From Marseilla massiliensis (GTDB lineage Bacteria > Bacteroidota > Bacteroidia > Bacteroidales > Bacteroidaceae), in NCBI RefSeq assembly GCF_016899955.1, contig NZ_JACJJL010000009.1:90716-154715 (forward strand): a DNA stretch of 64,000 bases, read 5' to 3'. The position numbers and the translations under genes were made by a program. Under the pieces are notes generated by a model. That model had not been told where the DNA came from. It ran no database searches and was given only the letters and a program-made list of their open reading frames with translations. Of the stretch, positions 1-9,564 are shown piece after piece (position 1 is the first letter of the stretch; each line of letters opens with the position of its first letter).

Positions 1-2
1 AG

Positions 3-452
3 ATATTCTCCAAATATAACAATGAAGAGGGAACCACACCCGATGGCGAGGAGGAAGCCAAGGCCCAGGTCAAGGTGATGATCAAGGCCATTCGCGATTT
101 CGTTCGCTACCACTTCCACTCAAACTCGGTGTATGCCACAACGACACTCGGCTCAACCCATAATGATTACACCACATTCCTCGTTGACGACAACACACAC
201 ATCAGCCAGAACCTGACGGTGTGGGGCGACAACACCGGTAAGATTCACGTGAAAGACGTGGTGGGCGAGAAGGTGATAGACCCCTCGAACACTAACCTCA
301 TGACCAACGAGATGACCCGCGACCTGGAGTTCAACAAGAACCGCACCCAGGCAGGCAACTACGTAACCGCTTCGTCGTATGCTGTCGTGCATGAGCTCAC
401 ACAGCCGCTGAGCTACAACTCAACGGAAGATTTCAGCCAGGGCCTGCAATGA
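3..452 (+). CDS. C-terminal end of a fasciclin (FAS1) domain protein, 5' end outside window
   Basis: The reading frame is open from base 3 and stops at 452, so the start lies upstream of the window. The visible tail is about 149 residues. Near its end it has the pattern NYVTASSYAVVHELTQPL, which fits the last strand of a FAS1 domain, where the text usually reads as a conserved 'vvHvid.pl' segment. It is followed 43 bp later by a SusC gene on the same strand, with no terminator or TAnnTTTG box in the gap, so it is probably the upstream member of the same operon. Two more FAS1 proteins lie downstream in the operon. The role is inferred: a surface lipoprotein helping glycan capture beside SusCD. 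The lipobox cannot be seen. Confidence 0.7.
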   Translation: MFSKYNNEEGTTPDGEEEAKAQVKVMIKAIRDFVRYHFHSNSVYATTTLGSTHNDYTTFLVDDNTHISQNLTVWGDNTGKIHVKDVVGEKVIDPSNTNLMTNEMTRDLEFNKNRTQAGNYVTASSYAVVHELTQPLSYNSTEDFSQGLQ

Positions 453-495
453 TGGACTAAGTTAAGTAAAATTAAAAACAAAGCTAAAATAAGTT

Positions 496-3400
496 ATGCC
501 AAGAATAAAACTATTGGTTACAGCCATATTGCTGACCCTCGTGCAGACTGTGTTTGCCCAGGGCACGCGAATATCGGGAAAGGTCTCTGACGACTTCGGC
601 CCGGTGATGATGGCTAACGTTGTTGAGCGAGATGCCAACAACCGTATCGTTACAGCTGCCGTCACCGACGTGAACGGTAACTTCTCTATGGTGGTCAAGA
701 ACACCAAGAACAAGCTTTCTGTTTCGTATGTGGGTGCCAAGCCAATCACCGTGCCTATTGGTGCAAAGACGGTGTTCAACCTGAAGTTGGGCTCGTCGCA
801 GACTACTGTGAAGGAGGTGACCGTGACATCGCGCCGCCGTACCAGCTCGGGCGGTCTCTCGATACCCAAGCGTGAGGTGTCTGTGGCCCAGCAGACCATG
901 GACATGGCCGACGTTGAAGGTCTGTCGTTCACCAGTGCCGACGAGGCTCTCCAGGGTAAGATTGCCGGTCTTGACATCGTTGCCGGGTCGGGTAACCTTG
1001 GTGCCGGCACACAGATGCGCCTGCGTGGTGTGACTTCTATCAATGGTAACAAAAACCCGCTCATCGTCGTTGACGACCAGATTTACGATGCCCCCGACTT
1101 CGACCCGGAGAATGCAACCGAGGAAGACTATGCGTCGCTGCTCTCTGTCAACGTTGAGGATATTGCCAGCATCACTGTGCTGAAGGATGCTGCCTCTACA
1201 GCCATCTGGGGTTCAAAGGGTGCCAACGGTGTGATTGAGATCAAGACAAAGCGTGGTGCCCGCGGCAAGACGAGGGTTAACTTCTCGTATAAGTTCACTG
1301 GCAACTGGCAGCCCAAGGGCTACGAGCTGCTCGACGGTGACAGCTACACCATGCTCATGAAGGAGGCTCTCTACAACCCGACACAGGCTCAGGACGCTAC
1401 GACCAACGTCAACGAGCTCAACTACAACCAGTCTTGGCCGCTGTATGAGAACTGGAACAACAACACCGACTGGGTGGACGCTGTTACTCAGTTCGGACAG
1501 ATGCACAGCTACAGCCTTAACCTCACCGGTGGTGGCGAGAAGGCCAACTTCCGTATTTCTGCAGGTTATGACCATCAGACCGGTACGATTATCAAGCAGA
1601 CGCTTAACCGTTTCACCACACGTATGGCTCTCGACTATTTCGTGAGCGACCGCATCACGTTCATCACCAACTTCTCGTTCTCTTATACCGACAACGACAA
1701 GAACTACACTGACCTGCTCGGTATAGCCCAGAAGATTGCCCCTAACATGAGCATCTATCGCCAGAGGGCTGACGGAACAGACACTGATGAGTATTACATC
1801 ATGAACCGCAGCGACGCCAACCGCAACCCGTCGTCGTCGGAGCTCGACAAGATCAGGGAGCTCGGCAACCCCATTGCCATCGCCAACCTGGCCAAGTCGC
1901 AGGAGACCGTATATCGTATCAACCCAGACTTCAGGCTCAAGTATGAGCTGCTGGGCATCGAGGAAGGCAAGAGCCGCCTTACATACACCGGTGGCGCTTA
2001 CTTCGACATCTATGCAAACAGCAAGCCGAGCTACTATCCTGCCGAGTTGGCAAAGCTCACACTCACTGACACCGACTACAACCGCGGTTACAACTACGAG
2101 AGCAACTCAATGACATTTACCTTTACCAACGACCTCGTCTTCACTCCTTATTTCAAGAATGAGGACTGGACGGCCACGATGCGCTTCCGCTATCAGATGG
2201 TGACAGGTAACAGCAGCAAGCTCGAAGAGACCGCGCGCCTCTTGCCTCCGGGAATAGAGATTCCTACTCTCGGCGGCGAACTCCTTGAGGGCAGCAAGAC
2301 TCCTACGTCAAGCTCTACCGGAAAGTCGCGCTCGCAGAACTGGAGCTACACTGGCCACGTTTCTTACAAGAGCCGCTACTCTCTCGGATTAACCATCCGT
2401 GCCGACGGCGACTCTAAGTTTGGTCCGAAGAACAAGTGGGCTTACTTCCCCAGTGTGTCTGCACGATGGAACATCATCGACGAGCCGTTCATGGAGCCGT
2501 TGCGCAAGGTGGTGTCGATGCTCGCCTTCCGCCCAAGCTGGGGTATGGTGGGTAATGCGCCAAGTTCTGAGTCGCTCTTCTACGAAATCTACAAGCCGTC
2601 CGAAGGCGCCTACGGTCCCGAAGGCGGCACGCCAACCACATCTATCACACAGCTTAAGCTCGACGACCTGAAGTGGGAGACAACAACCAGCTACAACCTC
2701 GGTTTCAACCTCGGATTGTTCGACGACAAGATCGATGCTGAGTTTGAGTATTACTACAAGAAGACTACCGACCTGCTGATGAAAGACGTGGCCATCCCGA
2801 CAACCAGTGGATATTCAAAGCTGGCCTACGCCAACGTCGGTGCCATGACCAACGAAGGATGGGAGCTCAACGTTAACTTCAACGACATCGTCAAGGTGGG
2901 CAAGTTCTCTATGGATGCTTACGTGAACGTTTCGCAGAACTACAACGAGATAACGGAGATGGACGAGAAAGTGCTCAACTCTGTCAATGCGGAGTGGTCT
3001 AACGAGAACGGTAAGTATATGAACCGCGCACAGGTGGGCAACCCGCTCGGCTCTGTCTATGGCTATAGGTACAAGGGCGTTTACCAGTATTCTTACGACT
3101 ATCTGCTCAACCAGCAGCGGGAGAACAACTGGACGTCTTCCGACTTTGAGAACTGGATTAACAACGAGTTCCTGGCCAAGGGCAAGACTGCTCCTGTGGC
3201 CCTCGACAAAGATGGCAAGGTGCTAATGCAGGAAGACGGAACCCCGAAGCATGTGGTATACGACTACACTGGCGTGAACTATGAGTTCAAGGGTGGTGAC
3301 GCCATCTACGAGGACATCAACCACGATGGTGAAATCAACAGCCTCGACGTTGTTTACCTCGGCAACTCGCTGCCTAAGGTTAACGGAGGTTTCGGCTTTA

Positions 3401-3867
3401 CCTTCACTTACGACAGGTTCACGCTGCGTACCAGCTTCAACTACCGCTTCGGCAACAAGGTGGTCAACACGGCACGCATGAACCTTGAGAACATGTCGTC
3501 GGCTTACAACCAGTGCGCAAGTGTAAACTACCGCTGGCGCAAGGATGGCGACGTCACCCCGATACCACGCGCCATGTACGGCGACAAGGTGGCTTACAAC
3601 TACCTGGGTTCAGACCGATATGTAGAGGATGGCTCGTTCGTGCGCTTCCAGTATGTGCAGCTCACTTACAACATGCCGCCGAAACTCACCAAGAAGCTCG
3701 GCCTGAACCAGTTTAAGATATACCTCTCTGCTAACAACCTGTATTGCTGGACCAAGTATAGCGGCACCGACCCAGAGCATTCTGCCGACGGTTGGGGATA
3801 CGCTGAGGATGACTCTAAGACTCCGAGAGCCAAGTCGTTCACCGTTGGAATTAATATAGGTTTCTAA
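496..3867 (+). CDS. SusC/RagA-family TonB-dependent outer-membrane transporter (first pair)
   Basis: A protein of 1123 residues, normal for SusC. It has a signal peptide (about residues 1-21, cleavage after VFAQ), then a carboxypeptidase-regulatory-like beta-sandwich domain (about 23-95), a plug domain (about 125-255) and a long barrel. The plug ends in the family signature KDAASTAIWGSKGANGVI from residue 230, and the chain ends in an aromatic residue (TVGINIGF), typical of outer-membrane barrels. Known role of the family: TonB-driven import of oligosaccharides with a SusD lid. It is followed after 41 bp by its SusD partner. The substrate is inferred from neighbouring enzymes (rhamnogalacturonan-type pectin) and not readable from the transporter itself. 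Confidence 0.95.
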   Translation: MPRIKLLVTAILLTLVQTVFAQGTRISGKVSDDFGPVMMANVVERDANNRIVTAAVTDVNGNFSMVVKNTKNKLSVSYVGAKPITVPIGAKTVFNLKLGSSQTTVKEVTVTSRRRTSSGGLSIPKREVSVAQQTMDMADVEGLSFTSADEALQGKIAGLDIVAGSGNLGAGTQMRLRGVTSINGNKNPLIVVDDQIYDAPDFDPENATEEDYASLLSVNVEDIASITVLKDAASTAIWGSKGANGVIEIKTKRGARGKTRVNFSYKFTGNWQPKGYELLDGDSYTMLMKEALYNPTQAQDATTNVNELNYNQSWPLYENWNNNTDWVDAVTQFGQMHSYSLNLTGGGEKANFRISAGYDHQTGTIIKQTLNRFTTRMALDYFVSDRITFITNFSFSYTDNDKNYTDLLGIAQKIAPNMSIYRQRADGTDTDEYYIMNRSDANRNPSSSELDKIRELGNPIAIANLAKSQETVYRINPDFRLKYELLGIEEGKSRLTYTGGAYFDIYANSKPSYYPAELAKLTLTDTDYNRGYNYESNSMTFTFTNDLVFTPYFKNEDWTATMRFRYQMVTGNSSKLEETARLLPPGIEIPTLGGELLEGSKTPTSSSTGKSRSQNWSYTGHVSYKSRYSLGLTIRADGDSKFGPKNKWAYFPSVSARWNIIDEPFMEPLRKVVSMLAFRPSWGMVGNAPSSESLFYEIYKPSEGAYGPEGGTPTTSITQLKLDDLKWETTTSYNLGFNLGLFDDKIDAEFEYYYKKTTDLLMKDVAIPTTSGYSKLAYANVGAMTNEGWELNVNFNDIVKVGKFSMDAYVNVSQNYNEITEMDEKVLNSVNAEWSNENGKYMNRAQVGNPLGSVYGYRYKGVYQYSYDYLLNQQRENNWTSSDFENWINNEFLAKGKTAPVALDKDGKVLMQEDGTPKHVVYDYTGVNYEFKGGDAIYEDINHDGEINSLDVVYLGNSLPKVNGGFGFTFTYDRFTLRTSFNYRFGNKVVNTARMNLENMSSAYNQCASVNYRWRKDGDVTPIPRAMYGDKVAYNYLGSDRYVEDGSFVRFQYVQLTYNMPPKLTKKLGLNQFKIYLSANNLYCWTKYSGTDPEHSADGWGYAEDDSKTPRAKSFTVGINIGF

Positions 3868-3908
3868 AACTCGATGTGTAAACGCATATAAATTGGAGTT
3901 ATATTGTT

Positions 3909-5660
3909 ATGAAGAAATATATATTGTTTTTATTATCTGGCATGCTCATGACGTCCTGCATTGACACAGAAGTGTTGCCTAACGATGTGGTCATTGGCGA
4001 GGATTTCTGGAAAACCAAAGACGACGTGACGTCGATGGTGGCTGCTGCCTACAAAGAGATGAGCCAGGCGGGCGTGATAGAGCGCTGCATCGTTTGGGGC
4101 GATTTCCGCTCAGACGAGCTTGAAGTCAACGAGATTGTGTTCAACGACTCGAAGCGTACGGACTTGGAGGAGATAAAGGTGGGAACGATGGACTACGAAA
4201 ACCAGTTCTCAGACTGGGCTTCTCTCTATTCTGTAATCAACAAGTGCAACATCGTTCTTGAGAAGGCTCCACAGGTGGTGAGCATCGACCCGAGCTACAC
4301 CGAGGGAACGCTCCGCACCGACGAGTCGCAGATGCTCGCCCTGCGTGCGCTGTGCTACTTCTATCTTGTGCGTGCTTTCCGCGACGTGCCTGTGACCGAT
4401 GGCGCTTATTTCAACAGCAGCCAGAATTTCGAGATTCCGCAGCAGGCTCCGCTCACCGTGCTCGACAAGTGCATAGAGGATTTGCAGAAAGCGCTGCAGA
4501 CCCCGCTTTCACCCGACGGATACACCGACTGGCGCAGCGTTGGTTACATCAACCGCGATGCCATCAACGCCATCCTGGCCGACGTGTACCTTTGGCGCGC
4601 TTCCATGACGGGCAACTTGGACGACTATGACAAGTGTGTTGACTATTGCGACGCAGTCATCGAGTCGAAGAAAGCAAGGTATTTGTCAGACAACCAAGCC
4701 TCTGGTCCCAGCATCATCGGAAACATCGACCACGACGGCTACCCCCTCTATCCGGGCGAGTATGCTTATCAATACAATTTCATCCAAGGCAACTCGATGG
4801 AGAGCATCTTTGAGTTGCAGCTCGATGGTGAGAACATTTCAAACAGCGGCCTTATGCATTGCTATTGGAACTATGACGACAAAGCCCGTACCTACGGCTT
4901 GATGATGGCTCCGGCAAGCAGGTTTGCAACGGCAGGCGACGGCAATGTGTTTATCAAAGACAAAGATTACCGTTGGTTTGAAAGCTGCTTCAATGTGCAG
5001 AGCGCCGATGCAACTCAGTTGACAGTGTTCAAGATGGTGTCGCCTACGGGAACTGACAATACAGAGGCCTCGCTCAAGCCCGTTACTGCAGTAATCACCC
5101 CAGGGTATACCAAGATTGACCAGAACTGGATAGTTTACCGACTCACCGACGTGATGCTCATGAAGGCAGAGGCCCTTGTGCAGCTTGAGGCTTCTGACGC
5201 CAACAACCTCCAGCGTGCGTTCAGCATAGTCAACACGGTCAACAAGCGCTCACTGGCTATATCTTCACCCACAGCCACCGACACACTGCAGTTCTCTTCT
5301 TACAACTCAAAGTCGGCTATGGAGCAGCTCGTGCTCGAGGAGCGTCAGCGTGAGCTGTGCTTCGAAGGCAAGCGCTGGTTCGACCTGATGCGCTACACTT
5401 ACAGGAGCCTGCGTTCGGGAGACGCCAACGACCAGTCGGCACTTCTCCATCCCGATATGCTTCTGAGCGAGATGGGCGGACTGTCGAACATGGCAAAGAC
5501 CAGCACTATACTCGGCAATATCCTCGGTTCGGACGTGCAGATGTCAATGGAGTCTGAGCCTTACCTCTACTTCCCGGTTAAGCAAAGTGAGATGAAAGTC
5601 AACTTCTTGCTGAAGCAGAACCCGGCATACGAGAAAATGGAAAGTATTCAGAAACAATAA
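3909..5660 (+). CDS. SusD/RagB-family glycan-binding lipoprotein (first pair)
   Basis: A protein of 583 residues with a lipoprotein signal, MKKYILFLLSGMLMTSC, whose lipidation cysteine is Cys17, so it is expected on the outer-membrane surface. The body has the helical SusD pattern, including a C-terminal segment 'LEERQRELCFEGKRWFDLMR' that is a strong family marker. It follows its SusC by 41 bp and precedes a FAS1 lipoprotein by only 15 bp, so the genes are almost certainly co-transcribed. Family knowledge: it acts as the hinged lid on the SusC barrel and binds the oligosaccharide. The glycan bound is inferred from context. Confidence 0.95.
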   Translation: MKKYILFLLSGMLMTSCIDTEVLPNDVVIGEDFWKTKDDVTSMVAAAYKEMSQAGVIERCIVWGDFRSDELEVNEIVFNDSKRTDLEEIKVGTMDYENQFSDWASLYSVINKCNIVLEKAPQVVSIDPSYTEGTLRTDESQMLALRALCYFYLVRAFRDVPVTDGAYFNSSQNFEIPQQAPLTVLDKCIEDLQKALQTPLSPDGYTDWRSVGYINRDAINAILADVYLWRASMTGNLDDYDKCVDYCDAVIESKKARYLSDNQASGPSIIGNIDHDGYPLYPGEYAYQYNFIQGNSMESIFELQLDGENISNSGLMHCYWNYDDKARTYGLMMAPASRFATAGDGNVFIKDKDYRWFESCFNVQSADATQLTVFKMVSPTGTDNTEASLKPVTAVITPGYTKIDQNWIVYRLTDVMLMKAEALVQLEASDANNLQRAFSIVNTVNKRSLAISSPTATDTLQFSSYNSKSAMEQLVLEERQRELCFEGKRWFDLMRYTYRSLRSGDANDQSALLHPDMLLSEMGGLSNMAKTSTILGNILGSDVQMSMESEPYLYFPVKQSEMKVNFLLKQNPAYEKMESIQKQ

Positions 5661-5675
5661 TAAGGAAATTAGAAT

Positions 5676-7811
5676 ATGAAAATCAACGTGAAATCATTGC
5701 TTAAGGCAGTCGGGGCTGTGTTCATCCCCGGGTGTATAGCATTGTCTTCCTGTACGGCTGAGCCGGATGAGTCTAACCGATTCACTTTTACGGGAGAGAC
5801 CATTTATGACTTCCTTGTAAACAATGATTCGGCATATAGCAACTTCAATTACATTCTGCAGCGCTCAGGACAAGACAGGATATTGAGCTCTTATGGAGAG
5901 TATACTTGCTTTGCACCCAACAACAGGGCTGTGATGAGGTATATTGACAGTCTGTATAATGACAAGGAAAGCGTGGACGACGCCGGCAACTTGCTTCACA
6001 ACGGCATGACGGAGAACTCTCTCGAGGGACTGAGCGACAGCCTTTGCGAAGACATCGCCATGTTCCATTTGCTGAAGACCGAGCTCACCACCACCGAGAT
6101 GCTTACCTCTACCGGTGCTACGTACCGCACATTGCTCGGTCGTTACATCACTGCCGGTGCAAGTGGTAGCCAGATTCTTGTGAATGGCAATGCCCCTATA
6201 GATCGCACGCTGTGCGACTATGAGGTGGTGAATGGTATCGTGCATGCTGTTGACAGGGTTATCCAGCGTTCAAACAAGCTTGTGGCACGCGAGCTTCAGA
6301 CCGACTCTGTACACTTCTCCATATTCTATGAGGCACTCGAGCGGACGGGTCTTGACAAGCAGCTTGAGACTCAGTATAAGACTCTTTCGGCCCAGGCACC
6401 CGCTTCAAAGGACGGTTACTATATACCGACCGAGTGCAAGAAAGGCTTCACTGTGTTTGCCGAGACCAACGATGTGTTCAAGGCTAACGGCATCAACAAC
6501 TTCGACGACCTTGTTGCAAAGTGCAAGGAGTGGTATGGCAATGCCGCTTCCGGTTCGCGCAGCATGACTTCCGGATGGTACGACTACTTCCGTAACAATA
6601 ACATTGAGGTCGACATGTCGTCTGACTATACCAAGCAGAACAACGTGGTCAACATGTTCGTGAGCTATCACATACTCAAGACAGCTGTCAATGCAAATGT
6701 GCTGGCGTTCAAGAACAACACCCACACCACTCACGGATGCACCGGCGACGCATACGATTATTACGAGACCATGCTTCCCATGACGCTCATCAAGGCATGG
6801 AAAGTGACATCTGAGGGCGACAAGATTTACCTCAACCGCTATGTCCAGAACAACACCCTGACCGATGGAATCGAGACAGTCGGCTCTGCAGCAATGCACC
6901 AGATGGTTTACAAAGGCGTTGAGGTTGACGTCGACTCGCTCAAGCAGCCGCTCAACGGATATGTCTATCCTATCAAGGACATCTTGCTTTACGATGGCAA
7001 AGTGCCATTGGGTGTGCTCAACGAGCGCATGCGTTTCGATGCGCTTACCCTGCTCGGCGAGACGATGGACAACGGTTTCCGTGGCGCTTATGTAAAGGAT
7101 ATCACAGCACTCAACAGTGGAAAGTCGGCTGCCCGCGTACGTTTCCCGATTGACTATTTCGACAATGTGGTTGTGTTCAACGGCAACAATACCCAGTTGG
7201 ACATGAACCTCGTGGCCGACCCGGGCTCAAAGGCATACTCGCTATACAAGGGCGACTCCTTCCAGGGAATGGGAGTGTTCGACTTTGCCATCAAGCTCCC
7301 GCCCGTGCCGGACGGAACATACGAGATGCGAATCAACCTTGACTGTATGCCCCACGGCACCATGCTTCAGCTGTATATCGGCGACAAGCCCGAGATAGCA
7401 TCGATGGAGCCGCTGAGCATACCTCTCGACATGCGCATGGCCATGGACGAGAACGACCCAGCCATCAAGGCCATGGGCTTTGTAAGGCTTGACGATGAGT
7501 CGTTGCACCCCGAGGCTTACGCCGACCGCGGACTTGAGACCGACAAGATAATGCGTTCACACGGATTCCTGCGTGGCCCACTTTCAGTAAGGCGCCAGAA
7601 CGAGAGCACCGATGCCTTTATCGTGCGCTTTATCCCTCACCAGTTCCGCCGCATCCTCGACACACGCCAGTTGCGTCAGCAAGACTACTGGCTCCGCCTC
7701 AAGACAGTGCTCGACGACGGCAACCTTGAGCGCAAGTTCCAGATTGATTATATAGAGTTTGTTCCGATAGGTGTGGCTCAGAACCAGCAATATCTTGAGG
7801 ATTGGTATTGA
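5676..7811 (+). CDS. Two-FAS1-domain surface lipoprotein
   Basis: A protein of 711 residues with a lipobox LSSC (Cys26). Residues about 40-205 form a first fasciclin (FAS1) domain, with 'YTCFAPNNRAVMRYID' and 'VVNGIVHAVDRVI' as its two signature pieces. Residues about 210-430 look like a second, more divergent FAS1 domain ('GFTVFAETNDVF'). The last 270 residues or so resemble the beta-sandwich tail often seen on Bacteroidetes FAS1 lipoproteins (possibly DUF5108, not certain). It sits in the place where other Sus operons have SusE/SusF, 15 bp after SusD. The inferred job is surface glycan binding or adhesion; no catalytic motif is visible. Confidence 0.85.
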   Translation: MKINVKSLLKAVGAVFIPGCIALSSCTAEPDESNRFTFTGETIYDFLVNNDSAYSNFNYILQRSGQDRILSSYGEYTCFAPNNRAVMRYIDSLYNDKESVDDAGNLLHNGMTENSLEGLSDSLCEDIAMFHLLKTELTTTEMLTSTGATYRTLLGRYITAGASGSQILVNGNAPIDRTLCDYEVVNGIVHAVDRVIQRSNKLVARELQTDSVHFSIFYEALERTGLDKQLETQYKTLSAQAPASKDGYYIPTECKKGFTVFAETNDVFKANGINNFDDLVAKCKEWYGNAASGSRSMTSGWYDYFRNNNIEVDMSSDYTKQNNVVNMFVSYHILKTAVNANVLAFKNNTHTTHGCTGDAYDYYETMLPMTLIKAWKVTSEGDKIYLNRYVQNNTLTDGIETVGSAAMHQMVYKGVEVDVDSLKQPLNGYVYPIKDILLYDGKVPLGVLNERMRFDALTLLGETMDNGFRGAYVKDITALNSGKSAARVRFPIDYFDNVVVFNGNNTQLDMNLVADPGSKAYSLYKGDSFQGMGVFDFAIKLPPVPDGTYEMRINLDCMPHGTMLQLYIGDKPEIASMEPLSIPLDMRMAMDENDPAIKAMGFVRLDDESLHPEAYADRGLETDKIMRSHGFLRGPLSVRRQNESTDAFIVRFIPHQFRRILDTRQLRQQDYWLRLKTVLDDGNLERKFQIDYIEFVPIGVAQNQQYLEDWY

Positions 7812-7836
7812 TTCCTTGTAAAATCAAAAAAGAATT

Positions 7837-9564
7837 ATGATACGTAACAAATGTATATACAGCATGATAGCAGCTGCAACATTGCTTGCTGCTTCATGCA
7901 CCGACTTCGATGATTACAACGAAGCGTACAAGACAGGTTCGCCTGAAAGCAAGAAGACTCTTTGGGAGAACATTTCTTCTCGCAGCGACCTTACTGAGTT
8001 TGCGTCATTGCTCTATAAAGTTGGCTACGACAAGGAGCTTGGCAATACTCGATTCTATACCGTGTGGGCACCGCAGAACGGCACCTTCGACTATGCCACT
8101 TACGACCAGATGGACAGCACGTCGCTCGTCGACAGGTTTATCAAGAGCCATGTGGCAGACTACAACTTCACGGTGTCTTCAAGCATCAACGAGCGTGTTC
8201 ACACCTTGAACGAGAAGTCGTTTGAGTTGCAAAACATTGAGGGATGCACCTACGGCGACCACAACATAGTTAGCCTCAACAATCCGAGCATCAACGGTAT
8301 TTACCACGTGATGGACGGAGCGGTGCAATACTTGCCCAACATCTATGAGTATATCTTCGACCAGGCAGACACCGACAGCCTCATTGCTGCATATTTTGCG
8401 AAATATGAGTCAGAGGAGTTGGATATCAAGAACAGTGTGCCCGGGCCTATCGACTCTCTGGGCCGGCAGACCTACAGCGACTCTGTGATGATAATGAACA
8501 ACACTTTGTTCAGGGAGCTGAATGCCAAGATTAACAATGAGGACAGTATGTACACCATGCTGTTGCCAACTGATGAGGCATACACCAGCTCATACGACCA
8601 GATCAAGAACTCGTTCAAATACAACACAGAGACCAAGTATTATCCTATCACTACCGACGGAGTAGGGTCTGTGCTTACCAAGAGCGAGGCCAACAAGGAT
8701 TATGATGGGGCTTACCTGACCGACTCTCTTGCAAAGCTTTGCATTGGCTCAAGCCTTATACTTGCCCATAGCAACAAGTACAATTTCTGGCTTGACGAGG
8801 TGGACGGCCCGCAGAATGGTTTGCTCGACACCCTCATGACAACTTCCGGTATCAAGCTTTCTGGTGGCGAGGAAATAGTGTCTCACACTATCGGCTCTCC
8901 CGAGAAGATGAGCAACGGCTATGCACGCCGTGTCGACTCTTTGGCTCTTAAGCCCTGGGAGGTTTGGAATCCCGAGCTCAGCGTCAATGTTTACAGCACC
9001 GATGTACGTCCTTTGGTAAAGGAGGCCGCTGTCAACACTGTCGAGGTGACGACCTACGATTTCAACGAGAGCGTTGGCGACTACATATCAAGGTATATCG
9101 ACCTCGTTCCCAACAACGACAGAACGGCTCGTCCGGAGGCATATTTCTATCTGAATGGGATAAGGTCGACGAAATACAACCTCTATGTCGTTTTCGTGCC
9201 GGCCTGCATCAACAAGAACTCAACCGAGCAAGAGAAGATCATCCAGTTTGACGTCAATCTGAACTATATGGACGAGAAAGGCAATATCGGAACCGCTTCG
9301 TCTCCTACCAAGAAGTTTACCAAGCTGCTCACCGACTCGGCCAATCTCAACAAGATAGACACATTCTTGGTTGGTGAGGTTGACTTCCCATATGCATACG
9401 TTGGCATCAGCGATGATTGCAAGCCGTATGTCAGTGTCAAGATTAACCGCAACGTTTATAGTTCAAAGGAAAAGAACTATGGCAACAGGATGCGTATAGC
9501 CGGTTTGATTCTCCGTCCGGTTGATTATGACGAGTACTTAAAAAAAGAAGATGAAAGATTATGA
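7837..9564 (+). CDS. FAS1-domain surface lipoprotein
   Basis: A protein of 575 residues with a lipobox LAASC (Cys21). Residues about 40-170 match a FAS1 domain ('TRFYTVWAPQNGTFDYA', then 'INGIYHVMDGAVQYLP'). A second FAS1-like stretch begins near residue 220 ('MYTMLLPTDEAYTSS'), and a beta-rich tail follows. Its TGA stop overlaps the ATG of the next SusC by four bases (ATGA at 9561-9564), a sign of translational coupling. With the preceding gene it forms a pair of FAS1 lipoproteins lying between two SusCD pairs. Function is inferred as accessory glycan binding. Confidence 0.85.
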   Translation: MIRNKCIYSMIAAATLLAASCTDFDDYNEAYKTGSPESKKTLWENISSRSDLTEFASLLYKVGYDKELGNTRFYTVWAPQNGTFDYATYDQMDSTSLVDRFIKSHVADYNFTVSSSINERVHTLNEKSFELQNIEGCTYGDHNIVSLNNPSINGIYHVMDGAVQYLPNIYEYIFDQADTDSLIAAYFAKYESEELDIKNSVPGPIDSLGRQTYSDSVMIMNNTLFRELNAKINNEDSMYTMLLPTDEAYTSSYDQIKNSFKYNTETKYYPITTDGVGSVLTKSEANKDYDGAYLTDSLAKLCIGSSLILAHSNKYNFWLDEVDGPQNGLLDTLMTTSGIKLSGGEEIVSHTIGSPEKMSNGYARRVDSLALKPWEVWNPELSVNVYSTDVRPLVKEAAVNTVEVTTYDFNESVGDYISRYIDLVPNNDRTARPEAYFYLNGIRSTKYNLYVVFVPACINKNSTEQEKIIQFDVNLNYMDEKGNIGTASSPTKKFTKLLTDSANLNKIDTFLVGEVDFPYAYVGISDDCKPYVSVKINRNVYSSKEKNYGNRMRIAGLILRPVDYDEYLKKEDERL

